Numbered from the stretch's first letter, positions 1-7,867 are shown. The stretch is DNA of 18,078 nucleotides from an uncultured Oscillibacter sp. (GCA_902462475.1 CABQCB010000009.1:1-18078), one strand, 5' to 3'. Program-made: numbers and translations. The notes: generated by a model not told the origin, from the letters alone.

Positions 1-126
1 CACCACGACCACAGCGATCAGCCGCTTTTTTCCCTTCTTTCCCCCCAGGGACAGCTTCTTTTTCTTTTTCGGCTCCTGGGCCGCGTCCACACGGCCCGTT
101 TCCTCCATCAATTGTTCTTTTTCCAT
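1..126 (-). CDS. N-terminus of membrane-anchored protein, probable efflux periplasmic adaptor (partial)
   Basis: Only the first 42 residues are in the window; the gene continues past the left edge. The protein starts MEKEQLMEETGR, has a very lysine-rich stretch (residues 20-34) and then enters a hydrophobic run (LIAVVVV) at the edge, which reads as a cytoplasmic tail followed by a signal anchor. The ATG at 126 is 2 nt after the tetR stop and has GGAG about 7 nt upstream. An in-frame ATG at 132 overlaps the stop as ATGA, but it sits too close to the same GGAG. Direct linkage to a TetR regulator and this kind of N-terminus are usual for HlyD/MacA-type adaptors of ABC or RND exporters in Clostridia. 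That family call is inference, because no adaptor domain is visible here. Confidence 0.5.
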   Translation of the reverse strand, partial: MEKEQLMEETGRVDAAQEPKKKKKLSLGGKKGKKRLIAVVVV

Positions 127-128
127 GG

Positions 129-770
129 TCATTCTCCTTTTTTCTCAAAAACAGCAGACCCCTTGTCCAGGGCCATGCCCCGTCTGCACAGTTCCAGCAG
201 TGCGGCAAGCCGCTCCCGCCCGGAGGCGCCATCGTCTCCGGCAGCCCCCCGCAGCAGCAGCGGTCCCGTCACGGAGAGCACCAGCGCCAGAATGTCCTCC
301 AGGTCCTCACTGCGGCGCAGATCCAGCCGGTCCACCGCCACCACGTCGCCCAGGGCGTCCAACACCCGCTGGCGGGTGAAAAGCCCCAGCAGCATGTTCT
401 GCTGCAAGCCGCTGTTGCAGGCGATGATGGTAGTCACCGTTCCCATCTGGCCCACCTGCTGCTCCTGGCGGCGGCTCTGGACATAGTCATAGAGCCGCAG
501 CATCCCTTCAAACAGGTCTCCGCCGCAGCGCAGGATGCTCTCCCGCACCACCAGCAGCAGCTGGTCCACATAGCCCTCCATCACATAGCGGAACAGATCC
601 TCCTTGTCCGCGAAGTACATGTAAAAGCTCCCTCTGGGGATCCCCGCGTCCTTGATGATCTGGTTGATGGACGCCTCGCTGAACGGCCGCCGGGAAAATT
701 CCCGGGTGGCCGCCGTCAGCAGCCGCTCCTGCTTTTCCGGCGCCAGGCGGAAAAATGTTGCGCTGGGCAT
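129..770 (-). CDS. TetR/AcrR-family transcriptional repressor
   Basis: This 213-residue protein is the usual length for TetR regulators. The N-terminal helix-turn-helix lies at about residues 33-52 (INQIIKDAGIPRGSFYMYF, then the family-typical DKEDLF). The rest is a helical ligand and dimer domain with no recognisable ligand signature. The start at 770 has GGAG about 8 nt upstream. The next gene begins 2 nt after the stop, so regulator and probable exporter component are translationally linked. A sigma-A promoter about 125 nt upstream lies inside a large inverted repeat (875-919), so the protein probably represses its own operon and responds to a toxic ligand. The family call is firm; the target and ligand are inferred. 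Confidence 0.92.
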   Translation of the reverse strand: MPSATFFRLAPEKQERLLTAATREFSRRPFSEASINQIIKDAGIPRGSFYMYFADKEDLFRYVMEGYVDQLLLVVRESILRCGGDLFEGMLRLYDYVQSRRQEQQVGQMGTVTTIIACNSGLQQNMLLGLFTRQRVLDALGDVVAVDRLDLRRSEDLEDILALVLSVTGPLLLRGAAGDDGASGRERLAALLELCRRGMALDKGSAVFEKKGE

Positions 771-874
771 CAGCCTCTCTCCTCTCTATACGAAATTGCC
801 TCCGCCGTTTCTTCATCGTTTTACGCCTTCCCCCCGGAGGAAGGTCAAGAAAAATCTACGCGGCGGGCAAAAGA

Positions 875-919
875 AATATGACAACCTGTCACATATCATA
901 GATGACAGGTTGTCATATT
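875..919. promoter_or_regulatory. Inverted-repeat operator, probably for the TetR repressor
   Basis: Two perfect 17-nt arms (875-891 and 903-919) are separated by 11 nt. Each arm also contains its own dyad, TGACA-N3-TGTCA, so the site is a pair of palindromes facing each other. It overlaps the -35 region and spacer and abuts the -10 of the tetR promoter, the usual position for an autorepressor site. Binding by this TetR is inferred from position. Confidence 0.75.
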
Positions 920-923
920 GCAA
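895..923 (-). promoter_or_regulatory. Sigma-A promoter of the tetR operon
   Basis: On the minus strand TTGCAA (923-918) is followed by a 17-nt spacer and TATGAT (900-895). The predicted transcript starts near 888, about 118 nt before the tetR start codon. Confidence 0.7.
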
Positions 924-956
924 GGGCCCTTTGAAATTTTTACAAAAAGTTCACAT

Positions 957-1946
957 TCATGCCGTGCCGTCCGGTCCGCTTCTCCGGCCCAGCCCCTTCT
1001 CCTCCAGCCACTGGAAGATCATCCCGGCAATCTGGTCGTTGTTGTCGTCCATCATCAGCATATGGGAATTTCCCAGAATGCCCATCTCCGGCAGACTCAT
1101 CCAGGTGTAATCCGTTCCTTCCAGAGAGCGGCGCAGCATAGGCAGGTTCTCCCGGAAGGACTGCACCCACGCATGGACCGGTTCAAATGCCTCGCTCATG
1201 AAATCCCCCAGAACGAACAGGTGGGGGATATGGCGCGTGGCGGCATAAACGGGTCCCTCCGCCGGAATGCCCGCAGGCTCCACCAGGATCAACGCCTTGA
1301 CAAACTCCGGGAACCTCGCCGCCGCTTCCTGCGCAAAAATGCAGCCCTGGCTGTGGGCCAGCAGGATCACGCCGTCTGTCGTCTGCTGCATCCGGCGAAG
1401 ATACTGCTCATAAGCCTCCATGGTCCACCCATCCGATGTGATCCAGCGGGGGACCCCCTGCATCATCAGCTGATCGTAGTACGCAGTGGGAAAGCGATTG
1501 CCCGCATAGGGCACGGGATACTCCGGCCCCATCTTCAGATTCAGCCACCGGGCCTCAAAGGTATGGAACACCGGGGGCGTTGCGTTCACCTCCGGGAACT
1601 TGGCCCAGCTGGAGCGGCCCCGCTCCACCGCGTCGGAGATGTATACGTCGAAGCCGGCCCGGAGGAACAGTGTGTCCCACCCCTCCCGTCCATCCGGTGT
1701 GGTCTCCCAGGTGACGCCGGTCAATCCGCCTCCGTGCCACATCAGCACCGGATAGGGCGCCTTGGGGTCATCCAGCAGGGTGTACTGCACATACATCTGC
1801 TTGACCCAGTGGGTGCCGTTGGGATCACTGTGGAACAAAAACTGCCCATTATAGGGGTAGTCCTCCACGGGCGCGTTCTCCAGCCGGATCTTCTCGCCGC
1901 CTACATGAAAGCTCCCTCGTTTTACAACCCGAATCACATTATCCAT
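957..1946 (-). CDS. Alpha/beta-hydrolase (esterase-like), cytoplasmic
   Basis: The 329-residue protein has the alpha/beta-hydrolase elements in order: an HGGG oxyanion motif at residues 71-74, a nucleophile elbow AHSQG with Ser199, an acidic candidate Glu223 right after the following strand (ALILVEPAG), and His295 in GNSHM near the C-terminus. There is no signal peptide, so it should act in the cytoplasm. The start at 1946 has AGGAG about 6 nt upstream and lies 13 nt after the stop of the DASS-like transporter gene, so the two form an operon. A simple reading is that the permease brings in an ester- or lactone-containing anion that this enzyme cleaves. The substrate cannot be read from the sequence. 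The acid residue assignment is less certain than Ser and His. Confidence 0.85.
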   Translation of the reverse strand: MDNVIRVVKRGSFHVGGEKIRLENAPVEDYPYNGQFLFHSDPNGTHWVKQMYVQYTLLDDPKAPYPVLMWHGGGLTGVTWETTPDGREGWDTLFLRAGFDVYISDAVERGRSSWAKFPEVNATPPVFHTFEARWLNLKMGPEYPVPYAGNRFPTAYYDQLMMQGVPRWITSDGWTMEAYEQYLRRMQQTTDGVILLAHSQGCIFAQEAAARFPEFVKALILVEPAGIPAEGPVYAATRHIPHLFVLGDFMSEAFEPVHAWVQSFRENLPMLRRSLEGTDYTWMSLPEMGILGNSHMLMMDDNNDQIAGMIFQWLEEKGLGRRSGPDGTA

Positions 1947-1959
1947 GTCGATCTCCTAC

Positions 1960-3429
1960 TTACAAAATGGTGATGCACAGCACGCCCGCTGCGACGATGC
2001 CCACAGTGACCGCCAAAAGCACCAAAACGCCCTTGGAAAGCGCCCACTTCTGGCCGTTGCCGGCAAAGATGTCCGTTCCCAGCATAATGGCCGACTGGCC
2101 GGAGCCGGAGGGAAGCAGGCAGGCGGTCAGCGTGCCGATGCCGATGATGGGCGGGAACACAGACACATTCACGCCCTGCTGATACAGTGTGACAGAAAGC
2201 GGCGCCAGCGCCGTGAGGAACAAAATGGCCGTGGCCGAATTGGAGAAGAACTGCGTGACAAAGCACCCCAGCACCGCCACGATGGCAATGATCACCGCCG
2301 GAGACATGCCGCCGAACAGATTTTCAAAAATGGACAGCAGCCAGGCGGAAACGCCGGATTCCTCCGCCGACAGTGCGCCGCCCAGCGCCAGCACCGCGCC
2401 CACGCCGAAGATGATGCCCCAGTTGGTGCCGTTTTTGAACACCTCGTTGATCTCGCAGATGGGCTCTCCGTCCACCGGGATCAGGCACAGCAGACACACG
2501 ACAAACGCCATGGCAAAATACTGGCCCACGCCGTTGAGCAAGTCATACACCCCATTGCCCTGGGGCATGATCTGGAGGATGAAGGGGTAGAAGAACGTGA
2601 GGATGATGCTCACCAGCACGATGACCTGCTGCTTGGTCATGTGCTTGAACTCCTCCGTCTGCAGAAGAGACACATCCAGGCTTTTGAGCTTGCTCATATC
2701 AAAGCGGAACACGAACCGGGCCAGCAGCATCAGCAGCACCAGGCTCAGCACCGAGATCACCACCGCGGTGATGGTCCAGGTGGTTCCGCTGACCGCAGTG
2801 CCCACCGTGGTCAGCTGGGCGTCAAAAATGCTGTTATACAGCACGGCGTAAGGCTTGAAAGGATACATGATCTCCGTAACGCCGGACAGCGCCACCACAG
2901 ACAGCAGCAGGAAGCGGACCCAGTCGTCCGTCTTTTCAATGCCGGACACCTCGCACACCGCTCCCAGGATCGCAATGGTCAGAAGAATGATGCCGAACGA
3001 TCCGATGACCGAGCCGATCACCACGATGCCTACCAAAAACACCGCCGTAAACAGATACGGCCGTCCGTTGACCATTTTGCGGGAGAGCATCCAGCGGACC
3101 AAAAAATCACCGGTCTTGGACTTTTGAAAAATGTACACCAAAATGAAAATGAAGATCATCAGCACGGTGATGGTGTTGCCCAGCGTGGCCGAAACCAGCG
3201 TAGCCGGCGTGAAGTAGCCCGGCAGCAGGCAGCCCACCATGGCCATGGCCGAGGGCAGCAGAAGGCCTCCGCACAATACGCACAGCCAGATCCATCCCAC
3301 CATGATGCAGATGTACTGAACGCCCATGCGGCTGACCGTGGACCAGGTCGGAACAAAATTTCCCAGAACAAAAATGAACAGCAGCGCAAGGATACTCTGG
3401 ATCGTTTTGGATGCGTTTTTTCCTTTCAT
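1960..3429 (-). CDS. DASS/SLC13-like (ion transporter superfamily) anion permease
   Basis: This 489-residue polytopic membrane protein has about 12 hydrophobic segments. The sequence FFSNSATAILFLTALAP resembles the Ser-Asn-Thr substrate/sodium motif of divalent-anion:sodium symporters, and a second re-entrant-like segment (LLPSGSGQSAIMLG) follows near the C-terminus. The start MKGKNASK at 3429 is preferred over upstream in-frame codons because GGAG lies 7 nt before it. The gene is the first of an operon with the hydrolase and diverges from the XRE-cupin regulator, which is its likely controller. Probable substrates are carboxylates or similar anions. Other families of the ion transporter superfamily (ArsB/NhaD, C4-dicarboxylate) are possible. 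Confidence 0.75.
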   Translation of the reverse strand: MKGKNASKTIQSILALLFIFVLGNFVPTWSTVSRMGVQYICIMVGWIWLCVLCGGLLLPSAMAMVGCLLPGYFTPATLVSATLGNTITVLMIFIFILVYIFQKSKTGDFLVRWMLSRKMVNGRPYLFTAVFLVGIVVIGSVIGSFGIILLTIAILGAVCEVSGIEKTDDWVRFLLLSVVALSGVTEIMYPFKPYAVLYNSIFDAQLTTVGTAVSGTTWTITAVVISVLSLVLLMLLARFVFRFDMSKLKSLDVSLLQTEEFKHMTKQQVIVLVSIILTFFYPFILQIMPQGNGVYDLLNGVGQYFAMAFVVCLLCLIPVDGEPICEINEVFKNGTNWGIIFGVGAVLALGGALSAEESGVSAWLLSIFENLFGGMSPAVIIAIVAVLGCFVTQFFSNSATAILFLTALAPLSVTLYQQGVNVSVFPPIIGIGTLTACLLPSGSGQSAIMLGTDIFAGNGQKWALSKGVLVLLAVTVGIVAAGVLCITIL

Positions 3430-3741
3430 ATTTATTCTCCACTCTTTCTTCAGAATTGAACGCCAACGCTCCCGGGTACAGTTTCGGTAGGAATGTAAAA
3501 ATAACCTCCATTTCATTTTGTATTGCTTAAAAAATTTTCTTATTTTTTTAAGTATACTGAAATTATATAGCTATCTAATTAAATTATCCATTGAATTTTC
3601 CTATAAATTTTTTCTCCGCCCTTCGGCGAATTTGCCGGAACCGGCTCTGTCCAGCCGCATTGACAACCGCACGCCGGAACAGTATAATGAAAAATCGTGA
3701 AGGACCGGAAAAATCACCCAAAAAAGGCTGTGAGGAAAGTC
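3430..3741. promoter_or_regulatory. Divergent AT-rich intergenic region with transporter and regulator control sites
   Basis: This 312-bp gap lies between the divergent transporter and XRE-cupin genes. It holds the strong plus-strand promoter listed separately. It also has a 9-bp inverted repeat (CTTAAAAAA at 3526-3534 with its complement at 3544-3552), minus-strand TATACT- and TATAAT-like boxes around 3550-3576 without a convincing -35, and an interrupted palindrome GCCGG-AA-CCGGC (3634-3645) just upstream of the regulator promoter. Which element the regulator binds cannot be decided by eye. Confidence 0.5.
3660..3688 (+). promoter_or_regulatory. Consensus sigma-A promoter of the XRE-cupin regulator
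   Basis: TTGACA (3660-3665), 17-nt spacer, TATAAT (3683-3688): a perfect match to the vegetative consensus at the preferred spacing. Transcription should start near 3695. This rules out the GTG at 3697 as a translated start and supports ATG 3742. Confidence 0.9.
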
Positions 3742-4296
3742 ATGACACTCGGCGAAAATCTGCGTGCCATCCGAAAAAAACGCGGTTACACGCTGCAATA
3801 CGTGGCAGAAAAGACCGGCTACTCTGCCAGTCTGATCAGTCAGGTGGAGCGGAATCTGGTCAATCCCTCCATTGCCACACTGAAAAATATCTCCAAAGTG
3901 CTGGATATGCCCCTGTTCGCCATCTTTGACGAGGATAAATTTGAAGAGGTCTTTTCCCAGGAGTGCGTGGTGCGCAGGGAACAGCGGGTGCTCATCGGCA
4001 CCGGAGACTACGGCTCCACCTTCTCGCTCATCAACCCCTACCGCCAGCGGAAGATGGACATTATCCTGATCGAGGCGGAGCCGGGCGGCATGAGCGGTAC
4101 GGAGTTCCACACCCACCCGGGCGAGGAGTGCGAGTTTGTGATCCAGGGCACCATGGAGGTGGAGTGGAACAACAGCATTTACACCCTGCACGAAGGGGAC
4201 TCCATTTACATCGACAGCTCCATCCCCCACCGGTGGCGCAATCCCTCCTCTGAAAAGCTCGTGGTGCTTTGTTCCCTGACCCCCGCAAAATTCTGA
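3742..4296 (+). CDS. XRE-family regulator with C-terminal cupin sensor domain
   Basis: The 184-residue protein has an N-terminal XRE helix-turn-helix (residues 5-58, with TLQYVAEKTGYSASLISQVE as its core). A cupin_2 domain follows (about 105-180), with EFHTHPGEECEF (His123, His125, Glu129) and a second-motif His163 in PHRW. This architecture binds a small ligand or metal in the cupin and controls nearby catabolic or transport genes. The ATG at 3742 was chosen because GAGG lies 6 nt upstream and the protein then starts as the family does (MTLGENLRAIRKKRG). It diverges from the transporter-hydrolase operon, its most likely target, and ends at a bidirectional terminator. Confidence 0.93.
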   Translation: MTLGENLRAIRKKRGYTLQYVAEKTGYSASLISQVERNLVNPSIATLKNISKVLDMPLFAIFDEDKFEEVFSQECVVRREQRVLIGTGDYGSTFSLINPYRQRKMDIILIEAEPGGMSGTEFHTHPGEECEFVIQGTMEVEWNNSIYTLHEGDSIYIDSSIPHRWRNPSSEKLVVLCSLTPAKF

Positions 4297-4312
4297 ATAC
4301 CGGCTGTACATA

Positions 4313-4346
4313 AAAAGGAGCGATCCCCTGTGGGATCGCTCCTTTT
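4313..4346. terminator. Bidirectional intrinsic terminator between convergent genes
   Basis: A perfect 15-bp stem (4313-4327 with 4332-4346) has a CTGT loop, and the stem ends in T runs on both strands. It lies between the convergent XRE-cupin and MerR genes and can serve both. Confidence 0.9.
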
Positions 4347-4384
4347 CTATGGTTCTATCTTCCGTGTTGGGCGTCGCCGTGCCG

Positions 4385-5209
4385 TCACACCGGCACATCC
4401 CAGCCCTCTGGCAGCAGCAGCCGCAGCTCATAGGGCGAGTTGCACGGATCGTACAAGCTGGCAAGATACTCGCAGGCCAGCACCAGTGTCGGGCGCAGGC
4501 CGTGGCGCGCGCAGTAGCGAATGAGAGGCTCCACGCTCCAATCCTCCGAGAGGATCTTGGCCCGGCAGCAAAGATACCGCCCCGCCGGGGCCGTGAACAG
4601 GTACGGCGAGTCCACGGGCGGCCGCTCCCGGACGCAGACCGTGGAGGCCGTGGGATACATGCGGTTTTCCATGAGCCGGTCAAAATCCAGGATGTAGCCG
4701 TAGGGGTTGAGGATCTGGCACGAGCGCAGGGGCTCGGACACGGAGATCCGCCGCAGCTCCAGGTCCATGGCGTACATGGAGTCATCTCCCTGGCAGGGGA
4801 CCCGGATCATGTGCATCTGCGGCAGCTGGCGGATCTCCAGGCTGCCGTCCACCTCCAGGCTCCGGGAGTACTCCATGAACTCGGAAAGCCAGTCCACGTC
4901 CTGCCGCTTTTCCCGCAGCAGCCGTTCTTCCTCGTCCAGCTTCTTTTTCTCCGCCTCCAGAAATTCCGCCAGGCGGTTCAGGTCTTTTCCCTGAAACAGC
5001 TCCTTGAGCTCTTTGAGGGACATGCCCACGCTTTTGAACCGCTTGATTTTGTCGATGAAGGAAAACTGACTGTATACATAGTATCGGTAACCGGTCTCGG
5101 GATCGATGTAGCGGGGCTTGAGCAGCCCGATCTCATCGTAATGCCGCAGACTCTTGATAGACACATCGTTCAGCTTGGCCGTCTCCCCAATGGAATACAG
5201 GTCATCCAT
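4385..5209 (-). CDS. MerR-family regulator with C-terminal effector-binding domain
   Basis: The 274-residue protein begins with a MerR winged helix (LYSIGETAKLNDVSIKSLRHYDEIGLLKP, then ETGYRYY, residues 4-44). A charged helix that should form the dimer coiled coil follows (about 66-115), then a roughly 150-residue ligand domain like those of BmrR/BltR/TipA-type multidrug or metabolite sensors. The ATG at 5209 has GGGAG 5-6 nt upstream; longer in-frame versions lack the family start. It diverges from the PLP-enzyme gene, whose promoter has the 19-bp spacer MerR proteins act on. The natural inference is ligand-activated control of that cluster. The ligand is unknown. Confidence 0.92.
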   Translation of the reverse strand: MDDLYSIGETAKLNDVSIKSLRHYDEIGLLKPRYIDPETGYRYYVYSQFSFIDKIKRFKSVGMSLKELKELFQGKDLNRLAEFLEAEKKKLDEEERLLREKRQDVDWLSEFMEYSRSLEVDGSLEIRQLPQMHMIRVPCQGDDSMYAMDLELRRISVSEPLRSCQILNPYGYILDFDRLMENRMYPTASTVCVRERPPVDSPYLFTAPAGRYLCCRAKILSEDWSVEPLIRYCARHGLRPTLVLACEYLASLYDPCNSPYELRLLLPEGWDVPV

Positions 5210-5264
5210 AGGTACTCCCCCAATATCTGTTAAATTGCACAAAATTTTTTGCCGATTTTTGGAG

Positions 5265-5295
5265 TTGACTCTGCCGCAGGGGGATGGTTTAGAGT
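5265..5295 (+). promoter_or_regulatory. MerR-type promoter with 19-bp spacer and dyad operator
   Basis: TTGACT (5265-5270) and TAGAGT (5290-5295) are separated by 19 nt rather than 17. An interrupted dyad, ACTCT (5268-5272) with AGAGT (5291-5295), plus GCC/GGTT flanks, spans the spacer. The long spacer with dyad is the hallmark of promoters activated by MerR-family DNA distortion. The PLP-enzyme start codon is 100 nt downstream. Confidence 0.85.
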
Positions 5296-5394
5296 AGCCC
5301 TCGGACAAAGGAGCGCCCGGAAGCCCGCGGCTCCCTGAGATGCGCTCTGTCAGCTCGCATGCGGTTTTTTACATTATAGAGGAGGTTGATCCTT

Positions 5395-6561
5395 ATGTCA
5401 AAAGAATCCCTGGAGGGCCTGGCACTGGACACGCTGATGGTCCACGGCGGCCACCATCCCGATCCCACCACCCGGGCTTTGGCCATGCCCATTTACCAGA
5501 CCGCCACCTACGGCTTTGACACGGTGGACGACATGAACAGCTCCTGGGACCGCACCGGCCTGGTGTACACCCGGGAGGGCAGCCCCACCGTCTACGCTCT
5601 GGAGGAAAAGCTGGCGCTGCTGGAGGGCGGCGAGGCCGCGCTTTGCACCGGCTCCGGCATGGGCGCCATCTGCTCCACGCTGCTGTCCGTGCTCAAGCGG
5701 GGCGACCACCTGCTCTGCTCCGAGGAGGTCTTTTCCCACACGGGCGTGTTCGTCCGGGAATTTCTGGAGCAGAAGATGGGCGTGGACGTCAGCTGCGCCA
5801 ACTTCCGGGACGTGGAGAGCGTCATGCAGAACATCCGCGCCAACACCGCCGTGCTCTACACGGAGACGCCCTCCAACCCCTCTTTGGGCCTGGTAAACAT
5901 CCGGGAAGTGGCCCGCATCGCCAAGGACAACGACTGCCTGTTCATCGTGGACAGCACCTTTGCTCCCCCGCCCATCCAGCGGGCCCTGGATGAGGGTGCG
6001 GACCTGGTGATCCACAGCCTCACCAAGTACATCAACGGCCACGGCGACACCCTGGGCGGCGTGGTCATCGGCCCCAAGGCCATCATCGAGAACATCCACT
6101 TCCCCGGCATGCCCTGCTTCACCGGCGCGTGCCTGTCCCCCTTCAACGCCTGGCTCATCATGCGGGGCATGATGACGCTGGACATGCGGGTGCGCAAGCA
6201 CTGCGAAAACGCCCTGGCGGTGGCCCAGTTCCTGGAAGCGCACCCCCTGGTGGACCTGGTCAACTACCCGGCCCTGCCCAGCCATCCCCAGCACGCCCTC
6301 TGCCAGACCCAGATGCACGGCATGGGCGGCGGTATCGTCTCCTTCTGGCTGAAAAAGAACATCGGCGGCATGAGCCCGGAGGAGGCCAACAAAAAGCTCC
6401 TGGACGCCACTCGCCTCATGACCATCGCCACCTCCCTGGGCGAGGGCTGCACCCTCATCCAGATCGAGCACAGCGGCATGATCCGCATCGCCGTGGGTCT
6501 GGAAAACAAGGAGGACCTGCTGCGCGACCTCACCCAGGCCTTCGACGCCCTGACCCGGTAA
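5395..6561 (+). CDS. PLP-dependent Cys/Met metabolism enzyme (methionine gamma-lyase/cystathionine gamma-synthase family)
   Basis: The 388-residue protein is a standard-length fold-type I Cys/Met_Meta_PP enzyme. Visible landmarks are YTR at residues 58-60 (phosphate contact from the partner subunit), SGMG 87-90, PLP-aspartate region IVDSTF 184-189, the Schiff-base Lys211 in HSLTKYINGHGD, and the substrate-carboxylate Arg364 in GMIRIAVGLE. Its reaction could be alpha,gamma-elimination (methionine gamma-lyase), beta-elimination, or gamma-replacement. Phe113 occupies the position usually held by the tyrosine stacked on PLP, and His115 replaces the cysteine typical of methionine gamma-lyases, so the exact activity is uncertain. 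The ATG at 5395 has GGAGG 9 nt upstream. A MerR-type promoter drives it and an MFS permease follows 30 nt downstream. Confidence 0.88.
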   Translation: MSKESLEGLALDTLMVHGGHHPDPTTRALAMPIYQTATYGFDTVDDMNSSWDRTGLVYTREGSPTVYALEEKLALLEGGEAALCTGSGMGAICSTLLSVLKRGDHLLCSEEVFSHTGVFVREFLEQKMGVDVSCANFRDVESVMQNIRANTAVLYTETPSNPSLGLVNIREVARIAKDNDCLFIVDSTFAPPPIQRALDEGADLVIHSLTKYINGHGDTLGGVVIGPKAIIENIHFPGMPCFTGACLSPFNAWLIMRGMMTLDMRVRKHCENALAVAQFLEAHPLVDLVNYPALPSHPQHALCQTQMHGMGGGIVSFWLKKNIGGMSPEEANKKLLDATRLMTIATSLGEGCTLIQIEHSGMIRIAVGLENKEDLLRDLTQAFDALTR

Positions 6562-6591
6562 GCTGCCGCAAAAGAGAAAGGAAGAGACCAC

Positions 6592-7821
6592 ATGGAAAAG
6601 AAATTTGACTGGAAAAAATACCTCATCATCTTTATCATCGCCAGCGGTACCACGGTGATGTACAGCCTGCCCTATCTGAAATCCACCTTCTATGATCCCA
6701 TGCGCGCTGCCCTGGGTCTGGATCACCAGCAGCTGGGCAACCTCATCAGCATGTACGGCATCCTGGCCACTATCCTCTACTTCCCCGGCGGCTTCCTGGC
6801 CGACAAGTTCTCCGCCAAAAAGCTGCTGTCCTTCTCTCTGATCTCCTCCGGCGCCCTGGGACTGTACTTTGCCACGTTCCCCTCCTACGCCATGCTGCTG
6901 TTCATTTTCGCAGCGTGGGGCGTGACCACCATTCTCACGTTCTGGGCCGCCTCCATGAAGGTCATCCGCATGCTGGGCGACAAGTCCGAGCAGGGCAAGC
7001 TCTTCGGCTTCAACGAAGGCCTGTCCGGCATCGCCGGCGTGGTGGTCTCCTTTGTAGGTCTGTACCTCTTTGAGACGTTCACCGACGTGACCGTGGGCTT
7101 CAAATATGTGGTGTGGCTGTACTCCGGTCTTTCCATCCTGTGCGGCGTGGTGCTGTTCTTCCTCATCAAGGAAAAGGAAGTGGAGGGCGTGGACAAGGTC
7201 TCCTTCCGTGAGATCGCCAGCGCGGTGAAGATGCCCAAAGCCTGGCTCATCGGCGGCATCATCTTCTCCACTTACATGGTCTTCTCCTCTCTGACCTACC
7301 TCAACCCCTACCTCAGCGACGTGTTCCACATCTCCTCCGCCCTGGTGGGCACCCTGGCCATTCTGCGCACCTACGCCATCAAGATGGGTGCCTCTCCCCT
7401 GGCCGGCATCATCGTGGACAAGGCTGGCTCCTCCATCAAGGTGCTGATGGTGGGCTTCGTGGGCGTGGCCATTTGTGAGGGCGCCTATCTGCTGCTGCCC
7501 CGTACTCCCTCCCTGCTGTACCTGGCCGTGGCGCTGATGCTTCTTCTGAGCGTGCTGCTCTTCGGCTTCCGCGGCATCTACTTCGCCACTGTGGCCGAGT
7601 CCAACATTCCCGTGGAAAAGACCGGCGCCGTCATCGGCCTGGCCTCCTTCGTGGGCTTCTGCCCGGACGCCTTCTTCTACACCATGGTGGGCGGCTGGCT
7701 GGACAAGGGCGTGGGCGGCTACACCAAGCTCTTTGCCCTGTGCCTGGCCTGCTCCATCCTGGGTCTGGTCTGCTGCGCGGCGCTGCGCAAGCTCAACGCC
7801 AAGACTGCCGCCGCGGCGTGA
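6592..7821 (+). CDS. MFS transporter
   Basis: The 409-residue protein has about 12 transmembrane segments and the major facilitator motif A between helices 2 and 3 (GGFLADKFSAKK, about residues 63-74). A central cytoplasmic charged loop (KEKEVEGVDKVSF, about 197-209) separates the two halves. It resembles the anion/sugar-phosphate antiporter-like MFS groups more than drug exporters, but the substrate cannot be read. It starts 30 nt after the PLP enzyme with an AAGGAAG ribosome site and is probably co-transcribed from the MerR-type promoter. It is therefore a candidate for import of the enzyme's substrate or export of its product. Confidence 0.85.
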   Translation: MEKKFDWKKYLIIFIIASGTTVMYSLPYLKSTFYDPMRAALGLDHQQLGNLISMYGILATILYFPGGFLADKFSAKKLLSFSLISSGALGLYFATFPSYAMLLFIFAAWGVTTILTFWAASMKVIRMLGDKSEQGKLFGFNEGLSGIAGVVVSFVGLYLFETFTDVTVGFKYVVWLYSGLSILCGVVLFFLIKEKEVEGVDKVSFREIASAVKMPKAWLIGGIIFSTYMVFSSLTYLNPYLSDVFHISSALVGTLAILRTYAIKMGASPLAGIIVDKAGSSIKVLMVGFVGVAICEGAYLLLPRTPSLLYLAVALMLLLSVLLFGFRGIYFATVAESNIPVEKTGAVIGLASFVGFCPDAFFYTMVGGWLDKGVGGYTKLFALCLACSILGLVCCAALRKLNAKTAAAA

Positions 7822-7830
7822 CCGGCGCCC

Positions 7831-7859
7831 TTGCCGGAAACGGCAGAGTTTGTTATCAT
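7831..7859 (+). promoter_or_regulatory. Candidate internal promoter before the sodium:solute symporter
   Basis: TTGCCG (7831-7836), 17-nt spacer, TATCAT (7854-7859). The -35 matches consensus at 4 of 6 positions and the -10 at 5 of 6. The predicted start near 7866 would place the hairpin at 7868-7896 at the very 5' end of the message. Confidence 0.5.
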
Positions 7860-7867
7860 TGGATCCG

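Noticed and set aside
922..931. AAGGGCCCTT palindrome between the hydrolase and tetR genes
   Set aside because: A 10-bp perfect palindrome, but with no loop or T run to act as terminator, and not at an operator-like position other than abutting the tetR -35.
3697..3741. GTG 3697 as the start of the XRE-cupin gene
   Set aside because: It would lie about 2 nt after the predicted transcription start, leaving no room for a ribosome site; ATG 3742 has GAGG at good spacing and the family-typical N-terminus.
5210..5394. Possible riboswitch or T-box leader before the PLP enzyme
   Set aside because: The leader after the predicted start is only about 90 nt and shows no T-box sequence, SAM-box helices or terminator hairpin; the MerR-type promoter explains regulation.
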